Positions 1-9,460 are shown, counted from the first letter of the stretch. The stretch: 64,000 nt of DNA from Brenneria goodwinii (GCF_002291445.1 NZ_CP014137.1:930001-994000), one strand, 5' to 3'. A program made the numbers and translations. The notes: generated from the sequence alone by a model not told the origin.

Positions 1-266
1 GGCTTGAGGCTATTGTCGATGTGAAACACCATTTGATGCAGCGTTTCGAGAAAGGGTTTATGCTGCGCGGCGTGGATATTGAAGTGACGCTGAACAATGA
101 AGGATTCAGCGGGAAAGGCGATATTTGCCTCTTCGGCGAACTGCTCAACCGCTTTTTCGCACTGTATGCCGATATTCACCTGTTCACCCAGCTAACGTTA
201 ATTATACAACCGAACGGAGAGTGCCTGCGATGGAAAGAGAATCACAGCCAGCGCATACCCGGTTGA
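1..266 (+). CDS. tssF: TssF, type VI secretion baseplate protein (3' end only)
   Basis: The reading frame is open from the window edge to the stop at 264-266, so this is the C-terminal end (about 87 codons) of a longer gene. The tail has the pattern typical of TssF C-termini: a receptor-like RRGxDIEVTLNE-type strand (here LRGVDIEVTL), then a FGELLNRFFALYADIHLFTQL segment ending in a short basic region. TssF is a cytoplasmic baseplate wedge subunit that works with TssG, TssE and TssK. The assignment rests mainly on the following tssG, whose start overlaps this gene by 37 bases, an arrangement that suggests translational coupling. The GTG at position 21 is internal to the frame and is not the true start. 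Confidence 0.8.
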   Translation, partial: LEAIVDVKHHLMQRFEKGFMLRGVDIEVTLNNEGFSGKGDICLFGELLNRFFALYADIHLFTQLTLIIQPNGECLRWKENHSQRIPG

Positions 267-1312
267 TTGCTGCGTTGCAGGAAAGCCTGCCTAAAGCTAA
301 CTTCTATCGTTTTTGTCAGCTTATTGAGTTCGCTCAGGGGGCCGCGCCGCCTTTGGGGACCACCGTGACGCCCAAAGACGATCCTGTGCGTTTCCGGCCC
401 CATCCGGGGATGGGATTTCCAGCCAGCGAGCTGAAAGGAGTCGAATGGGACGAACAGCGCCCCGAGCAGCCCCCGACCATTCGCACGACATTTTTGGGGC
501 TGTACGGTGTCGATTCGCCATTGCCGACCAGCTATCTTGATGATATTGCCCAGCGGCGAGAGGGGCATGAGGCGCTGGAAGCGTTTCTGGATATTTTCAA
601 TCATCGCTTTTTGACGCAGTTTTATCGCATCTGGCGTAAATACTCCTATCCGGCTTCGTTTGAACCCGGCGGACGCGATAATACGTCGCAGTGTCTTTTG
701 GGGTTGATAGGGCTGGGAATACCGGGCGCCGCCAAACACATTGCCACGCCGATTTCTCGTTTTCTGGCGTTGCTAAGCACCATGCGTATGCCGACGCGTA
801 CCGCGGAAGGTATCGTTGCGCTGGTCAAACTGTTGTCGCCCGAAACGCGCGCCGAAGTGCGGGCGCACTATCCACAGCGGGTTGCCATAAAACAGCGAGT
901 GGCGCTTGGCGGCAAGACACCGGTGAATTTGTCTCAACGACAGGTGCTTGGCAAAAGCGCGATTGATGCGAATAGTCAGTTTGAGCTGACGCTTTACCCA
1001 GCGACGCCTGAACAGGCCAAAGACTGGATGGAGAACGGACAGCTTCACACCGATCTGATGGTTCTGCTGCGAGTCTATCTTGGCTGGCGCTGTACCGCCA
1101 GATTGCGCCTGAGGGTGCCGCGCAGCGTATTGCCCCACGCCACGCTTGGCAGTCGCGAAGTGTTGCTTGGCCGCAACAGTTTACTCAGTCTTAAAAAAAA
1201 TATTTCACAATCTGGACTCCAGGAGGATGTTACTGTCCATCTGGGCATTTATCGAGGACTGGAGCCCAATACTATTAAACGAGAGGCCATTGATGGCGGT
1301 TATCACTTCTAA
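230..1312 (+). CDS. tssG: TssG, type VI secretion baseplate protein
   Basis: A protein of 360 residues, close to the usual size of TssG (VasB/ImpH family), a baseplate wedge subunit that binds TssF, TssE and TssK in the cytoplasm. The N-terminus (MERESQPAH, then FYRFCQLIEF near residue 25-35) and the central LPTSYLDDIAQ, FLDIFNHRFLTQFYRIWRKY block are family hallmarks. The ATG at 230 is preferred over the upstream in-frame start at 125. It is preceded by a purine-rich ACGGAGAG, and the sequence before it falls inside tssF. The gene overlaps tssF upstream and tssJ downstream, so the four T6SS genes look like one transcript. Confidence 0.9.
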   Translation: MERESQPAHTRLIAALQESLPKANFYRFCQLIEFAQGAAPPLGTTVTPKDDPVRFRPHPGMGFPASELKGVEWDEQRPEQPPTIRTTFLGLYGVDSPLPTSYLDDIAQRREGHEALEAFLDIFNHRFLTQFYRIWRKYSYPASFEPGGRDNTSQCLLGLIGLGIPGAAKHIATPISRFLALLSTMRMPTRTAEGIVALVKLLSPETRAEVRAHYPQRVAIKQRVALGGKTPVNLSQRQVLGKSAIDANSQFELTLYPATPEQAKDWMENGQLHTDLMVLLRVYLGWRCTARLRLRVPRSVLPHATLGSREVLLGRNSLLSLKKNISQSGLQEDVTVHLGIYRGLEPNTIKREAIDGGYHF

Positions 1313-1829
1313 ATTTAATGTCGCTTATGCGGCGATACCTTTGATTTTGGCTACCACACTTACTGGCTGTGGGTTAACGCAAAGTGTCTCTGATGGTACG
1401 GTTTCGATGACGAGATCGCTGTTTTATAAAACCATAAAGACGCTGCATCTTGATTTTACCACCCGTAGTACGGTCAACGCCGATGACAATAATGCGCCGC
1501 TGGCGACGGTAATTCGCATCTATCAATTAAGAGATCGCAAAGCGTTTGACCGGGCGGATTACCAGACGCTTTTAGAAAACGCGAATGAGGCGCTCAAGGG
1601 CGATATTCTGGCGGAGCGCGATGTGACGGTGATGCCTGACGGTTCAGCGGCGCTGGATATGCCAATGGAGCAGAATGCGCGCTATGTCGCGGTGTTCGGG
1701 CTATTCCGTTCGCCGGATATTCAGGGAGATACCTGGCGAGTGGTACTTGAACGCAACGATCTGGATCCGGATGAAGCTCGGCGTATTCAACTAGAGAGCG
1801 GCGGTCTGAAACTGCTGCCTGAGGACTAA
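1293..1829 (+). CDS. tssJ: TssJ, type VI secretion outer-membrane lipoprotein
   Basis: A 178-residue lipoprotein. The N-terminal signal sequence ends in a lipobox (LTGC, lipidated Cys26), which predicts outer-membrane anchoring after Lsp/Lnt/Lol processing. The mature part contains the TssJ beta-sandwich signature: LATVIRIYQLRDRKAFDRADYQ near residues 69-90 and the VAVFGLFRSPD strand. TssJ anchors the TssM/TssL membrane complex. The ATG at 1293 was chosen because an N-terminal signal peptide starts exactly there; the longer frame from 1146 runs inside tssG. The first 20 bases overlap the end of tssG. Confidence 0.92.
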   Translation: MAVITSKFNVAYAAIPLILATTLTGCGLTQSVSDGTVSMTRSLFYKTIKTLHLDFTTRSTVNADDNNAPLATVIRIYQLRDRKAFDRADYQTLLENANEALKGDILAERDVTVMPDGSAALDMPMEQNARYVAVFGLFRSPDIQGDTWRVVLERNDLDPDEARRIQLESGGLKLLPED

Positions 1830-1836
1830 TGGTGCA

Positions 1837-2265
1837 ATGAATCCTTCATTGTATGAAATGTTGACCTTCAATTTTGCGGGCGAACTGGATATTCATCAGG
1901 TCGACGAACGCCAACAGGTGATTATGTCGGTTCTGGATAATATGCAGCGCATTCTCAACAGTCGCGCCGGTACGCTGGCGCATCTGCCGGATTATGGTCT
2001 GCCGGACATGAATGAGATCTTACAAGGGCTGCCGGCGACGTCTCATTTGCTAATGGCGACCATGCGTCTTACGTTGCTGAAATATGAGCCGCGCTTAAAG
2101 CAGGTCACGCTGACGCTACTGCCAGAAATCGCGCCGGGCCATCTGCGTTACACCATCGAAGCCGAACTAAAAGAGGTGGGATTGGTGCGCTTTGGCACGG
2201 AGTTTATTCCTGAAGGGCGCGTGCTGGTCAGGCATTTGCGTCAGCAAGGACAAATGGAACCCTAG
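1837..2265 (+). CDS. tssE: TssE, type VI secretion baseplate gp25-like protein
   Basis: A 142-residue protein of the phage T4 gp25-like/lysozyme-fold family. The conserved region runs from SVLDNMQRILNSRAGTLAHLPDYGLPDM (residues 31-58) to the C-terminal strand region, and the family residues around the GTLAHLPDYGLPD core are intact. TssE contacts the sheath base and initiates sheath polymerisation. It lies 7 bases after tssJ and is the last gene of the T6SS operon in this window. No further plus-strand gene follows before the minus-strand iol operon. Confidence 0.92.
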   Translation: MNPSLYEMLTFNFAGELDIHQVDERQQVIMSVLDNMQRILNSRAGTLAHLPDYGLPDMNEILQGLPATSHLLMATMRLTLLKYEPRLKQVTLTLLPEIAPGHLRYTIEAELKEVGLVRFGTEFIPEGRVLVRHLRQQGQMEP

Positions 2266-2770
2266 TTTTACCCCCACACGCCTTTTTTATCCCCCCGACC
2301 ATGAGTCAGTCTGTTACGGGCGTTAGACTTGTTCCCGTAGCGGATTGATGCGACGAAAAAAAACGCTAATTGTTTAACATGCAAAAAGCAGACGCCTATC
2401 GACGTCTGCTATCCGCGTTGAACGTCTCGCAGGTTTCATCCATATTTCGCTCATTATCGAAGAGTTCAGGTCTGAAAACGTTAAAGTCATGCCCTATCTA
2501 TGCACCAGAGGGCGAAAATATGATTGCAGTACTTTTCGAGGCGGATGTCGTGCCCGCACGGCAAGGTCGCCTTTAAAAAATGGTTTGATGTGATGGTGTG
2601 ATCGGCTGGTTAGCGTGTGGCCCGTAGATGATGTGGTCGGCGGGGCGATGATCGGTATAACTCAGTCCGGTTGGCGATGGGGCGGATCGCTCACGTCGGA
2701 CTGAGTTCCCTCCTAGTGTTCCGCTATTCGGAACAGTGAGTTGGGGGGCATGGTATAGATGAAACAATAG
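2266..2770. other. Intergenic region between convergent operons, with several hairpins
   Basis: No convincing gene. The region separates the T6SS operon from the end of the minus-strand inositol operon. It contains a minus-strand terminator-like hairpin (2383-2410). It also has an 11-bp perfect inverted repeat (2659-2669 with 2697-2707), which itself encloses a second small stem, and a GTTCCG/CGGAAC hairpin at about 2718-2735. The short ORFs here have no family features. Confidence 0.6.
2383..2410 (-). terminator. Rho-independent terminator, sequence shared with the tRNA-Asn terminator
   Basis: Read on the minus strand, an AGCAGACG/CGTCTGCT stem with a short loop is followed by a T-run and GCAT. 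The block 2368-2410 is nearly the same as 61977-62019 just downstream of tRNA-Asn, including the flanking AATTGTTTAA. It could end the minus-strand iol operon, although it lies about 360 bases after its last stop codon. Confidence 0.6.
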
Positions 2771-3799
2771 CTATTCCACTTCTGAAATTTTTACTGGACG
2801 GCCCTCTTTAATTGATTTATTTGCCGCGGCGGCGATGAGAACCGGATACAAACCATCCGTATCCGTAATCGGAGGAACTTTGTCGTTGATTACTGCGTCG
2901 GCAAAGGCTTTCATCTCATCGATAAACGCTTGCGTATAGCGATCCCACATTACCTTATAGGTCGTACCGTAGGAGGTGTCATCGGCGCCAAATACGACGG
3001 CGGTATTGGGGATATCATTCGCACTCTGTACCGAACCCTTCGTACCGAATACCTCCAAACGCTGATCGTAGCCATAGACCGCCTGACGACTGTTGTCGAT
3101 TACGCCGAGCGCGCCGTTTTCAAAAGTCAGTGTGACCAGCGCGGTGTCCACGTCGCCTTCCGCACCGATAGCCGGATCGACCAGTACGGTTCCTTTGGCA
3201 TAAACCTCGGTGACTTCGCTGTCGGCTAAAAACCGAATCATATCAAAATCATGGATCATCATATCGTAGAAGAGCCCTCCCGAACGGCGCACATATTCAA
3301 TCGTCGGCGGCTGCGGATCGCGGGAACTGATGCGCAGGATATGCGGCGTGCCAATCTTGCCGTCGCGCACGGCGTCATACACCGCGCGGTGGTTATGATC
3401 GAAGCGGCGAACGAAGCCGATCTGCATTTTTACGCCGGCTTCCTTTACGGCGGCGAGCGCCTTACGAACGCGTTCAACGTCATGATCGACAGGCTTTTCG
3501 CAGAAGATATGCTTGCCGGCGGCGGCGGCCTTGATAATTTGGTCGGCGTGGGTATCGGTCGACGAGCAGATCAGGACCGCATCAATTTCCGGATCGGAGA
3601 AAACCGAATCCACATCCTTGGTTGCGACAGGAATTCCGAGTCCCTTAACGAAAGATTCGCCTTCCTGAGTGAGGTATGGGTCCGCCACGGTTTTGATCTG
3701 CATATCCCGTACGCTGGAATAGATATTTTCGATATGAACGCGCCCGATGCGTCCGGCGCCGAGGACGGCTATTTTCATTGGAGTCGTTATTTTTTTCAT
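2771..3799 (-). CDS. iolG: Inositol 2-dehydrogenase-like Gfo/Idh/MocA oxidoreductase
   Basis: A 342-residue NAD(P)-dependent oxidoreductase of the Gfo/Idh/MocA family. It has an N-terminal Rossmann motif (VLGAGRIGRVH), the EKP catalytic lysine motif near residue 100, and the IHDFDMIRFL motif carrying the catalytic Asp and His near residue 180. The overall pattern matches IolG, which oxidises myo-inositol to 2-keto-myo-inositol (scyllo-inosose). Two starts are possible; the first ATG has an AGGA about nine bases upstream and the second is seven codons later. It is the last gene of the minus-strand iol operon, 30 bases after the TIM-barrel gene. A second iolG-type gene lies in the divergent operon at 14478, so the two may differ in inositol stereoisomer or cofactor preference. 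Confidence 0.85.
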   Translation of the reverse strand: MKKITTPMKIAVLGAGRIGRVHIENIYSSVRDMQIKTVADPYLTQEGESFVKGLGIPVATKDVDSVFSDPEIDAVLICSSTDTHADQIIKAAAAGKHIFCEKPVDHDVERVRKALAAVKEAGVKMQIGFVRRFDHNHRAVYDAVRDGKIGTPHILRISSRDPQPPTIEYVRRSGGLFYDMMIHDFDMIRFLADSEVTEVYAKGTVLVDPAIGAEGDVDTALVTLTFENGALGVIDNSRQAVYGYDQRLEVFGTKGSVQSANDIPNTAVVFGADDTSYGTTYKVMWDRYTQAFIDEMKAFADAVINDKVPPITDTDGLYPVLIAAAANKSIKEGRPVKISEVE

Positions 3800-3829
3800 T
3801 TGTATTGTTCCTATTTAGGGTATGTAGGG

Positions 3830-4648
3830 CTATTGAATCGCTTTCTTCAGGATTTTTATGTCCTCACGCACAAGCTCATAAGGATCTTGGGCCTGTGAAC
3901 GCAGAGGAAGCTGGTCGTAGTAATTTTCCAGTAGGATGTAACCGGTGAAGTCATGCTTTTTCAGCCAGGATAGGGTGTCGAAAAAACCAGAATCGCCTGA
4001 GCCCAGCAAGCCGCCACTCATCGCTCCTTGTCCGTCCTTGACGTGAATCTGGTTGCACATATACGGAAATGCGCCTTCCAGAATGTCGATTTGTGAATAA
4101 TTGCGGAATAGGTGATAGTTCTGGCTGTCGTAATACAGATAGAAGTTTGGACGATTCACCAGGTCGGACATTTTGCCAAATTCGAGCGGGGTCATCAGGT
4201 TTTCGCAGGCAACGGATATACCGTGTTCGCCGGCTGCGTCGCATAAATATTGGAACGCGCGCACACTGTGTATAAGATCCTCCTCCGTTATGACCTCGCT
4301 TGCCGCGAAGCCGGGCACCTGGATGACCGGCACGTTGAGAACCTTGGCGGTTGTCACCGCACGGCGCAGTAGATCCCAGACGATCTCGTACTCTTTCGTG
4401 TTCTGCCGGGCGTGCATGGGAATATTGTCGAAGTCGTTGAGCGCGACCGCGCAATACTCGATACCGTACTTCTGCTGCTCATTGAGATAAATGGTCTGCA
4501 TTTCGTGATGGGTAATAGGATAGTCGTTTTCATAAAGTCCGATCTTCAGCGAAAGCGCGTCCAATCCGACAGCGGCGGCGATCTGTGTGGCATACAGTCC
4601 CGCCCCGGGTAGACCCCAGTCGCACGCACCGATTTTAATTTGTTTCAT
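3830..4648 (-). CDS. Sugar isomerase/epimerase of the xylose isomerase-like TIM-barrel family
   Basis: A 272-residue AP-endonuclease-2/xylose isomerase-like TIM barrel. Metal-binding type residues are visible in VACENL (Glu), YYDSQNYH (Asp and His), QIHVKDG (His) and the C-terminal LLENYYDQ (Glu). Such proteins catalyse aldose-ketose isomerisation or epimerisation, and in inositol operons they include inosose isomerases (IolI-type) and dehydratases (IolE-type). This one does not match IolI as closely as the gene at 21184 does, so its exact substrate is open. The ATG at 4648 was chosen because AGGGGAG lies seven bases upstream. It follows the transporter gene by 119 bases and precedes iolG by 30 bases. 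Confidence 0.75.
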   Translation of the reverse strand: MKQIKIGACDWGLPGAGLYATQIAAAVGLDALSLKIGLYENDYPITHHEMQTIYLNEQQKYGIEYCAVALNDFDNIPMHARQNTKEYEIVWDLLRRAVTTAKVLNVPVIQVPGFAASEVITEEDLIHSVRAFQYLCDAAGEHGISVACENLMTPLEFGKMSDLVNRPNFYLYYDSQNYHLFRNYSQIDILEGAFPYMCNQIHVKDGQGAMSGGLLGSGDSGFFDTLSWLKKHDFTGYILLENYYDQLPLRSQAQDPYELVREDIKILKKAIQ

Positions 4649-4767
4649 AATGACTCCCCTGTACATTTTTTATGTTATTCATTTCGTCTCTCTCGTGCGG
4701 TTAGAGCGGCCATTACGTATGGTTAGCGCTTATTCAGCTTGCAGAATTGGACGCGCAAAGCCGGTCC

Positions 4768-6129
4768 TTATGCTTCGTAACGCATACGTAATTGCATCTC
4801 GATCGTTTCCAAAGAGCGGCGCGCGGTTTCAGGCACTTTGAACGTCACGAACAGCAATACCAGCACGTTGATTCCGGCAAAAATCAAGAAGATGGCGTAG
4901 TAGCCGATGATATCCGCCAGAATCGGGAAAAACTGTGACACCAAAGCGCAGCTTACCCACAGACAGGTACTGCAGATCCCCATTCCTAAGCCGCGGATTT
5001 TTAGCGGAAAGATTTCCGAAAGAACAACCCAGACCGTCATTCCCCATGAACCAGAGAATCCGACCATAAAGAGGCACATACATGCCAGCATCAGCGGACC
5101 CGAACTAATGTTGAGAACGCCCAGGCCGCCAAGCAATGCGATTGAAACACACATCAGGATGTTTCCGGCCATAAGCAGTTTTTTGCGTCCCCAGCGATCG
5201 ATTAACACCATCCCCAGGAAGGTAAAGAGCAGATTGATGATGCCGATGCCCAGCGTGGACAGCAGAGCAAAATGTTCGGAGAACCCCACGCCGAGCAGAA
5301 TCGTCGGCGTATAGTACAGAAGAACCTGCGCGCCAAGGATCTGCTGGCCGATGGCCAGCCCTATGCCGATCAGGATGACCTTTTGGACCCACGTCTCGGA
5401 GAGCACTTTCCTTATGTTCTGGCTCCGCTTCTTTTCCATTTCATTCACGCTGTTGATCTCCGAGATCTCCGCATCGACTTCCTGCTCGTTGCGTATCATG
5501 AGTAAAACCTTTCTCGAAGCGGCTTCGCTGACATTCTTAAATAGCCAGCGTGGGCTTTCCGGCATAAAAATCATACCGACCATCAGCATGACCGAGGGAA
5601 CCACGGCCAAACCGACCATCATGCGCCAATCGGCAGTGGCGGCGCAGACGTTGCCAAAGATATACGCCATAAGGATACCGACGGCATTCATGCTGGTATT
5701 GATGCCGCCGATCATCCCGCGACTGCGCGCCGGCGCTATTTCGGAAAGATAGACCGGCACCAGACCTGACGCGCCGCCGACGGCGACCCCAAGGATGATG
5801 CGTGAAAAAACCAATACGGATACCGTCGGCGCCCAGGCGCAGCCCAATGCGCCAATCGTGAAGAGAAAACCCAACGCGATGATTACGCGTTTACGGCCGA
5901 AACGATCCGAAAGCGGTCCGCTCATCACCGCGCCGGGAATGGCGCCCCACAGCACGCCGCTGACAATCAACCCTTGCGCGGCGGAAGATAATTGAGTCGC
6001 GGACAGTGTGGGATCTTGTTTGATATAGGTGAGCGCTATGGCTATGACGCCAGTGTCATAGCCAAATAGCAGGCCCCCCAAGGCGCCGAAAAAATAGATG
6101 ACGCCGGTCTTGACATTTCTATTGCTCAT
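4768..6129 (-). CDS. MFS sugar-porter family transporter, probably an inositol permease
   Basis: About 453 residues with 12 predicted membrane segments and the sugar-porter signatures: GGLLFGYDTGVI in helix 1, DRFGRKR after helix 2, PESPRWL before the central loop, DRWGRKK and the closing VPETARRSLE. It resembles the IolT-type proton symporters of inositol operons and is placed between iolD and the isomerase gene. The start at ATG 6129 has GAGGGG upstream; an earlier TTG is possible. The 205-base gap to iolD contains a GC-rich palindrome (6300-6313), so this gene may have its own promoter or sit behind a partial terminator. The divergent operon has its own sugar porter at 11914. Confidence 0.85.
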   Translation of the reverse strand: MSNRNVKTGVIYFFGALGGLLFGYDTGVIAIALTYIKQDPTLSATQLSSAAQGLIVSGVLWGAIPGAVMSGPLSDRFGRKRVIIALGFLFTIGALGCAWAPTVSVLVFSRIILGVAVGGASGLVPVYLSEIAPARSRGMIGGINTSMNAVGILMAYIFGNVCAATADWRMMVGLAVVPSVMLMVGMIFMPESPRWLFKNVSEAASRKVLLMIRNEQEVDAEISEINSVNEMEKKRSQNIRKVLSETWVQKVILIGIGLAIGQQILGAQVLLYYTPTILLGVGFSEHFALLSTLGIGIINLLFTFLGMVLIDRWGRKKLLMAGNILMCVSIALLGGLGVLNISSGPLMLACMCLFMVGFSGSWGMTVWVVLSEIFPLKIRGLGMGICSTCLWVSCALVSQFFPILADIIGYYAIFLIFAGINVLVLLFVTFKVPETARRSLETIEMQLRMRYEA

Positions 6130-6334
6130 TCCCGGTTTCCCCTCCAAAGCATGCGAGACTCTATTGAAAGAGAAGCCGGTATTGCTGACTCATTGTCAGG
6201 GTGTTATGCCCATCGGTAAGTCTTTCAACCTATTCCCCCGGCAATCAACACCCCTAAATGTCTTAATTTAATAAATTTAGAAGCGACAACTATCCTGACA
6301 GAGGGGGCCCTCTATCATGCTAATGCATTAATAA

Positions 6335-8269
6335 TTAATACATTCTGGCTTTCTTAAGCTTCTCTTCTTTGTTTTTGTAAGAAACCTGAGTCCCTTCGGA
6401 TTTGCTGATGGAGGCCACACCGAAATGCCACCAGGAGTGATAGCCCTCAGCCATCGTTTTAGGCAGCACCTTGGCATCGATCAGCGTAGAAACCGTCTGC
6501 TTCTTGCTGTCCTCAATGGCGGCGCGCAGTTCCTCCGGCGTTTTGGCCGTATAGGTCTTTAGACCATAGCCCTCGCCGACCTTGGCGAAATCCAGATAGA
6601 TATAGTCGCCGTCGGTTTTTCCGGTTTCCTCATCGCGGTAGCGGAACTCGGTGCATAGGCTGCCTACACCATTGCCCATTTGCAGGTTGTTTATGCAGCC
6701 AAAAGCGCAGTTGTCGAAAATTATCACGTTAATTTTCTTCTTTTCCTGAATCGAGGTGGTTAGCTCGGAGTGGAGCATCAGGAAGGCGCCGTCGCCGACA
6801 AGGGCGTAGACTTCTTTGTCCGGGCAGGCCAGCTTGGAGCCCAACGCTCCCGATACCTCATAGCCCATGCAGCTGTAACCGTATTCCATGTTGTAGGAAT
6901 CCTTGGCGTCGGTCAGCCACATGCGCTCCATGTCTGCGGGCAGGCTGCCGGAAGCGCTGACCACGATGGCGTCGTCTGCAATGCACTCCCGCACAATGCC
7001 GAGACCGTTGGTTTCGGTAATCTTGCCGCCAATCGTGTTGATATAGTCGTCAATGATCTTCGGCGTCCATGAGGGAACGATGGGAACGAAGTCCTGGCCG
7101 TATGTCAGGCTCTGAACCCTTTTTAGCTCCGTTATATAATCGGCTTTGATACCTTCAATCTCTCCATTGGCATAACCGGGCCGATATCCCTTGGCCTTAA
7201 GTTCCGCGCCGATGGCGGCCAGACAGGTCTTGGCATCGCCCACAACCTTGGCGGCGTCCAGTTTCTCCGCGTGGTACTCGGAAACGTTGATGGTCAGCAC
7301 CTTGACGTCGGGGTGGCGAAAGATCTCCTTTGAACCGGTGGTAAAATCGGAAAAACGAGTACCGATACCCACGATCAGATCGGCTTTTTCCGCCACGGTA
7401 TTGGCGGCCGGTGTGCCGGTCACGCCTACGCCGCCCATGTTCATGGGGCTGCTTGAAGGGGTGGCGCTCTTACCGGCCTGGGTCTCGGCGTAGGGGATGC
7501 TCAGTTCCTCGCAAAGACTCTGCAGGGTAGCGCCAGCCTCGGAGTACCGCGTGCCGCCGCCGCCAATGAACAACGGCCGCTTGCTGGCCAGGATCATTTT
7601 CACGGCATCCTGTATCTGGTCGGGATCCGCCGGCGTTCTGGCAATGCGATGCACGCGTTTCTGGAAGAAATAGTCAGGAAATTCAAAGCTCTCACCCTGA
7701 ACGTCCTGAGGAAGCGCGATACATACCGCACCGGTTTGAGCGGGATTGGTAAGCACCCGCATCGCATTGATCATCGCCGTCATCAGCTGTTCGGGGCGGT
7801 TGACGCGATCCCAGTACCGGCAAACCGGTTTGAACGCGTCATTGGTGGTGATCGCCAGGCTGGAGTCATGCTCTATCTGCTGCAGCACCGGGTCGGGCTG
7901 GCGGGTCGCAAAGGTGTCGGCCGGAAGCAGCAACAGCGGTACGTTGTTGACCGAAGCCGTCGCGGCGGCGGTCACCATATTGGCGGCGCCGGGGCCAATG
8001 GAGGATGTGCAGGCGATGATCCTGCGGCGGTTATTCTGTTTTGCGTAGGACATCGCCACATGGGCCATGCCTTGCTCGTTGCGGCCATGGTAGACCCGCA
8101 GTTCGCCCGGATCTTCATCCAATGCCTGTCCCAGACCAACCACGATGCCGTGGCCGAAGATGGCGAAGATACCATCCACGAACCGGTTCTCTACGCCGTC
8201 CAAGCTGACATATTGCTGGTTCAGAAACTTGACGACTGCTTGACCGACGGTCATTCTCGTTTTCTTCAT
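6335..8269 (-). CDS. iolD: IolD, 3D-(3,5/4)-trihydroxycyclohexane-1,2-dione hydrolase
   Basis: A 644-residue thiamine diphosphate-dependent enzyme of the acetolactate synthase superfamily; this is the usual IolD length. Visible features include the N-terminal pyrimidine-binding domain with GRNEQGMAHVA (catalytic Glu near residue 65), a central Rossmann-like domain, and the C-terminal ThDP motif from VGDGAFLM to INNLQ. IolD opens the cyclohexane ring to give 5-deoxy-glucuronate in the third step of inositol catabolism. The start is supported by AAGGAGAG upstream. It is 27 bases after the Gfo/Idh gene. The substrate would be supplied by the iolE-like genes at 9481 or 13512, and the product would go to IolB at 17523. 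Confidence 0.93.
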   Translation of the reverse strand: MKKTRMTVGQAVVKFLNQQYVSLDGVENRFVDGIFAIFGHGIVVGLGQALDEDPGELRVYHGRNEQGMAHVAMSYAKQNNRRRIIACTSSIGPGAANMVTAAATASVNNVPLLLLPADTFATRQPDPVLQQIEHDSSLAITTNDAFKPVCRYWDRVNRPEQLMTAMINAMRVLTNPAQTGAVCIALPQDVQGESFEFPDYFFQKRVHRIARTPADPDQIQDAVKMILASKRPLFIGGGGTRYSEAGATLQSLCEELSIPYAETQAGKSATPSSSPMNMGGVGVTGTPAANTVAEKADLIVGIGTRFSDFTTGSKEIFRHPDVKVLTINVSEYHAEKLDAAKVVGDAKTCLAAIGAELKAKGYRPGYANGEIEGIKADYITELKRVQSLTYGQDFVPIVPSWTPKIIDDYINTIGGKITETNGLGIVRECIADDAIVVSASGSLPADMERMWLTDAKDSYNMEYGYSCMGYEVSGALGSKLACPDKEVYALVGDGAFLMLHSELTTSIQEKKKINVIIFDNCAFGCINNLQMGNGVGSLCTEFRYRDEETGKTDGDYIYLDFAKVGEGYGLKTYTAKTPEELRAAIEDSKKQTVSTLIDAKVLPKTMAEGYHSWWHFGVASISKSEGTQVSYKNKEEKLKKARMY

Positions 8270-8296
8270 TTTGTCTCTCTCCTTACAAACTAATTG

Positions 8297-9460
8297 TTAT
8301 CTGTAGTCGATCCAAACAGCACCGTTATCAGCGGAACGAACGCAATTTTCCACCCAGCGCACACCTTCCAATCCCGCATGGACATCCGGGTACCAATAGT
8401 CGACCGTTTCATGCTTGTCGGCGGCGACCATTGCTCGTGCAAAGCGGCCATACAGATTGGACCATGCTTCAAAGAGCCCTTCCGGATGTCCGCCGCCGAT
8501 GCGGTCTTCCTCCCGTGCGGAGGGATATAGGCAGTCCATCCCGCGGTCAAATATCCGTATGGGTTCGCCCTGCACCTCGTAAAGAAGTTGGTTGGGACGC
8601 TCATCCCACCATTCCAGGCTCGCCTTTTCGCCAATCACGCGAATTTTCTGACCATGCATCGAGCCGCTATTTACGCAGCAGGACCACGCCATGCCGACGG
8701 CGCCGTTGTCATATTCCATAAGGGTGTATGCGTTGTCTTCCAGGGGAGCGCGGCTTTTGACGAAACTCTGCCTGGCGCACATCAGACGTTTGATTTTGAG
8801 GTTCGGCAGCAGCACCTCGGATAGGTAGTATGGATGCGTTCCCACGTCCCCCAACACATAGCTGGGGCCAGCCATTTTGGGGTCTACGCGCCACCGGGTG
8901 CTTTCTGCGTTTTTTTCTACCGCCACGTTATGCGCGCCGTGCGCAAATTGCATATTAACGATGCGAATTTCGCCCAGATCGCCCGCGGCAATCATCTGGC
9001 GTGCCTGTTCGATCAACTGATGGCCGGCGTATCCATAGGTAACGCCGACCACCTTGTTTTTACTTTTTGCCAGGGCCACCAGCTCCTCGGCTTCTTTGGT
9101 GGTAAAGCAGAGCGGTTTCTCACAGACGACATGGAGGCCGGCGTTCAGCGCCGCCTTGCAGATTTCATAGTGGGTTCCGTTGGGCGTTGCGATAGTGACG
9201 ACTTCGATTCCGTCCGGACGCTGCTGTTCCTTCTCGAACATGGTTTGATAATCCGGGTAGCAACGATCGTTCGCGATATGCAGTTTATTACCGAACGCCT
9301 TGCCGCGTTCTGGGTTAATATCAAGGGCGCCAGCCACCAGCTCGAAGTAAAAATCGCGCAACGCGGCGCTACGATGAATATAACCAATCTGGCTCGTGCC
9401 GCCGCCGCCGACCATGGCCCAGCGAAGAGGGCGTTCGATCTTTTTGTCTCCATAGATCAT
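8297..9460 (-). CDS. Gfo/Idh/MocA family oxidoreductase of the inositol operon
   Basis: A 387-residue dehydrogenase, longer than iolG. It has a glycine-rich MVGGGGTSQIG nucleotide-binding turn, an EKP motif in VVCEKPLCF near residue 115, and DVGTHPYYL in the position of the catalytic Asp/His motif. Homologues in inositol clusters act on scyllo-inositol (IolW/IolX-type), on inosose or on related cyclitols, or remain unassigned. The ribosome-binding site GAGGAAG precedes the ATG. It lies 20 bases after the iolE-like gene and 27 before iolD, so it belongs to the same transcript. With the iolG-type genes at 2771 and 14478 it makes three dehydrogenases of this family in the cluster. Confidence 0.82.
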   Translation of the reverse strand: MIYGDKKIERPLRWAMVGGGGTSQIGYIHRSAALRDFYFELVAGALDINPERGKAFGNKLHIANDRCYPDYQTMFEKEQQRPDGIEVVTIATPNGTHYEICKAALNAGLHVVCEKPLCFTTKEAEELVALAKSKNKVVGVTYGYAGHQLIEQARQMIAAGDLGEIRIVNMQFAHGAHNVAVEKNAESTRWRVDPKMAGPSYVLGDVGTHPYYLSEVLLPNLKIKRLMCARQSFVKSRAPLEDNAYTLMEYDNGAVGMAWSCCVNSGSMHGQKIRVIGEKASLEWWDERPNQLLYEVQGEPIRIFDRGMDCLYPSAREEDRIGGGHPEGLFEAWSNLYGRFARAMVAADKHETVDYWYPDVHAGLEGVRWVENCVRSADNGAVWIDYR

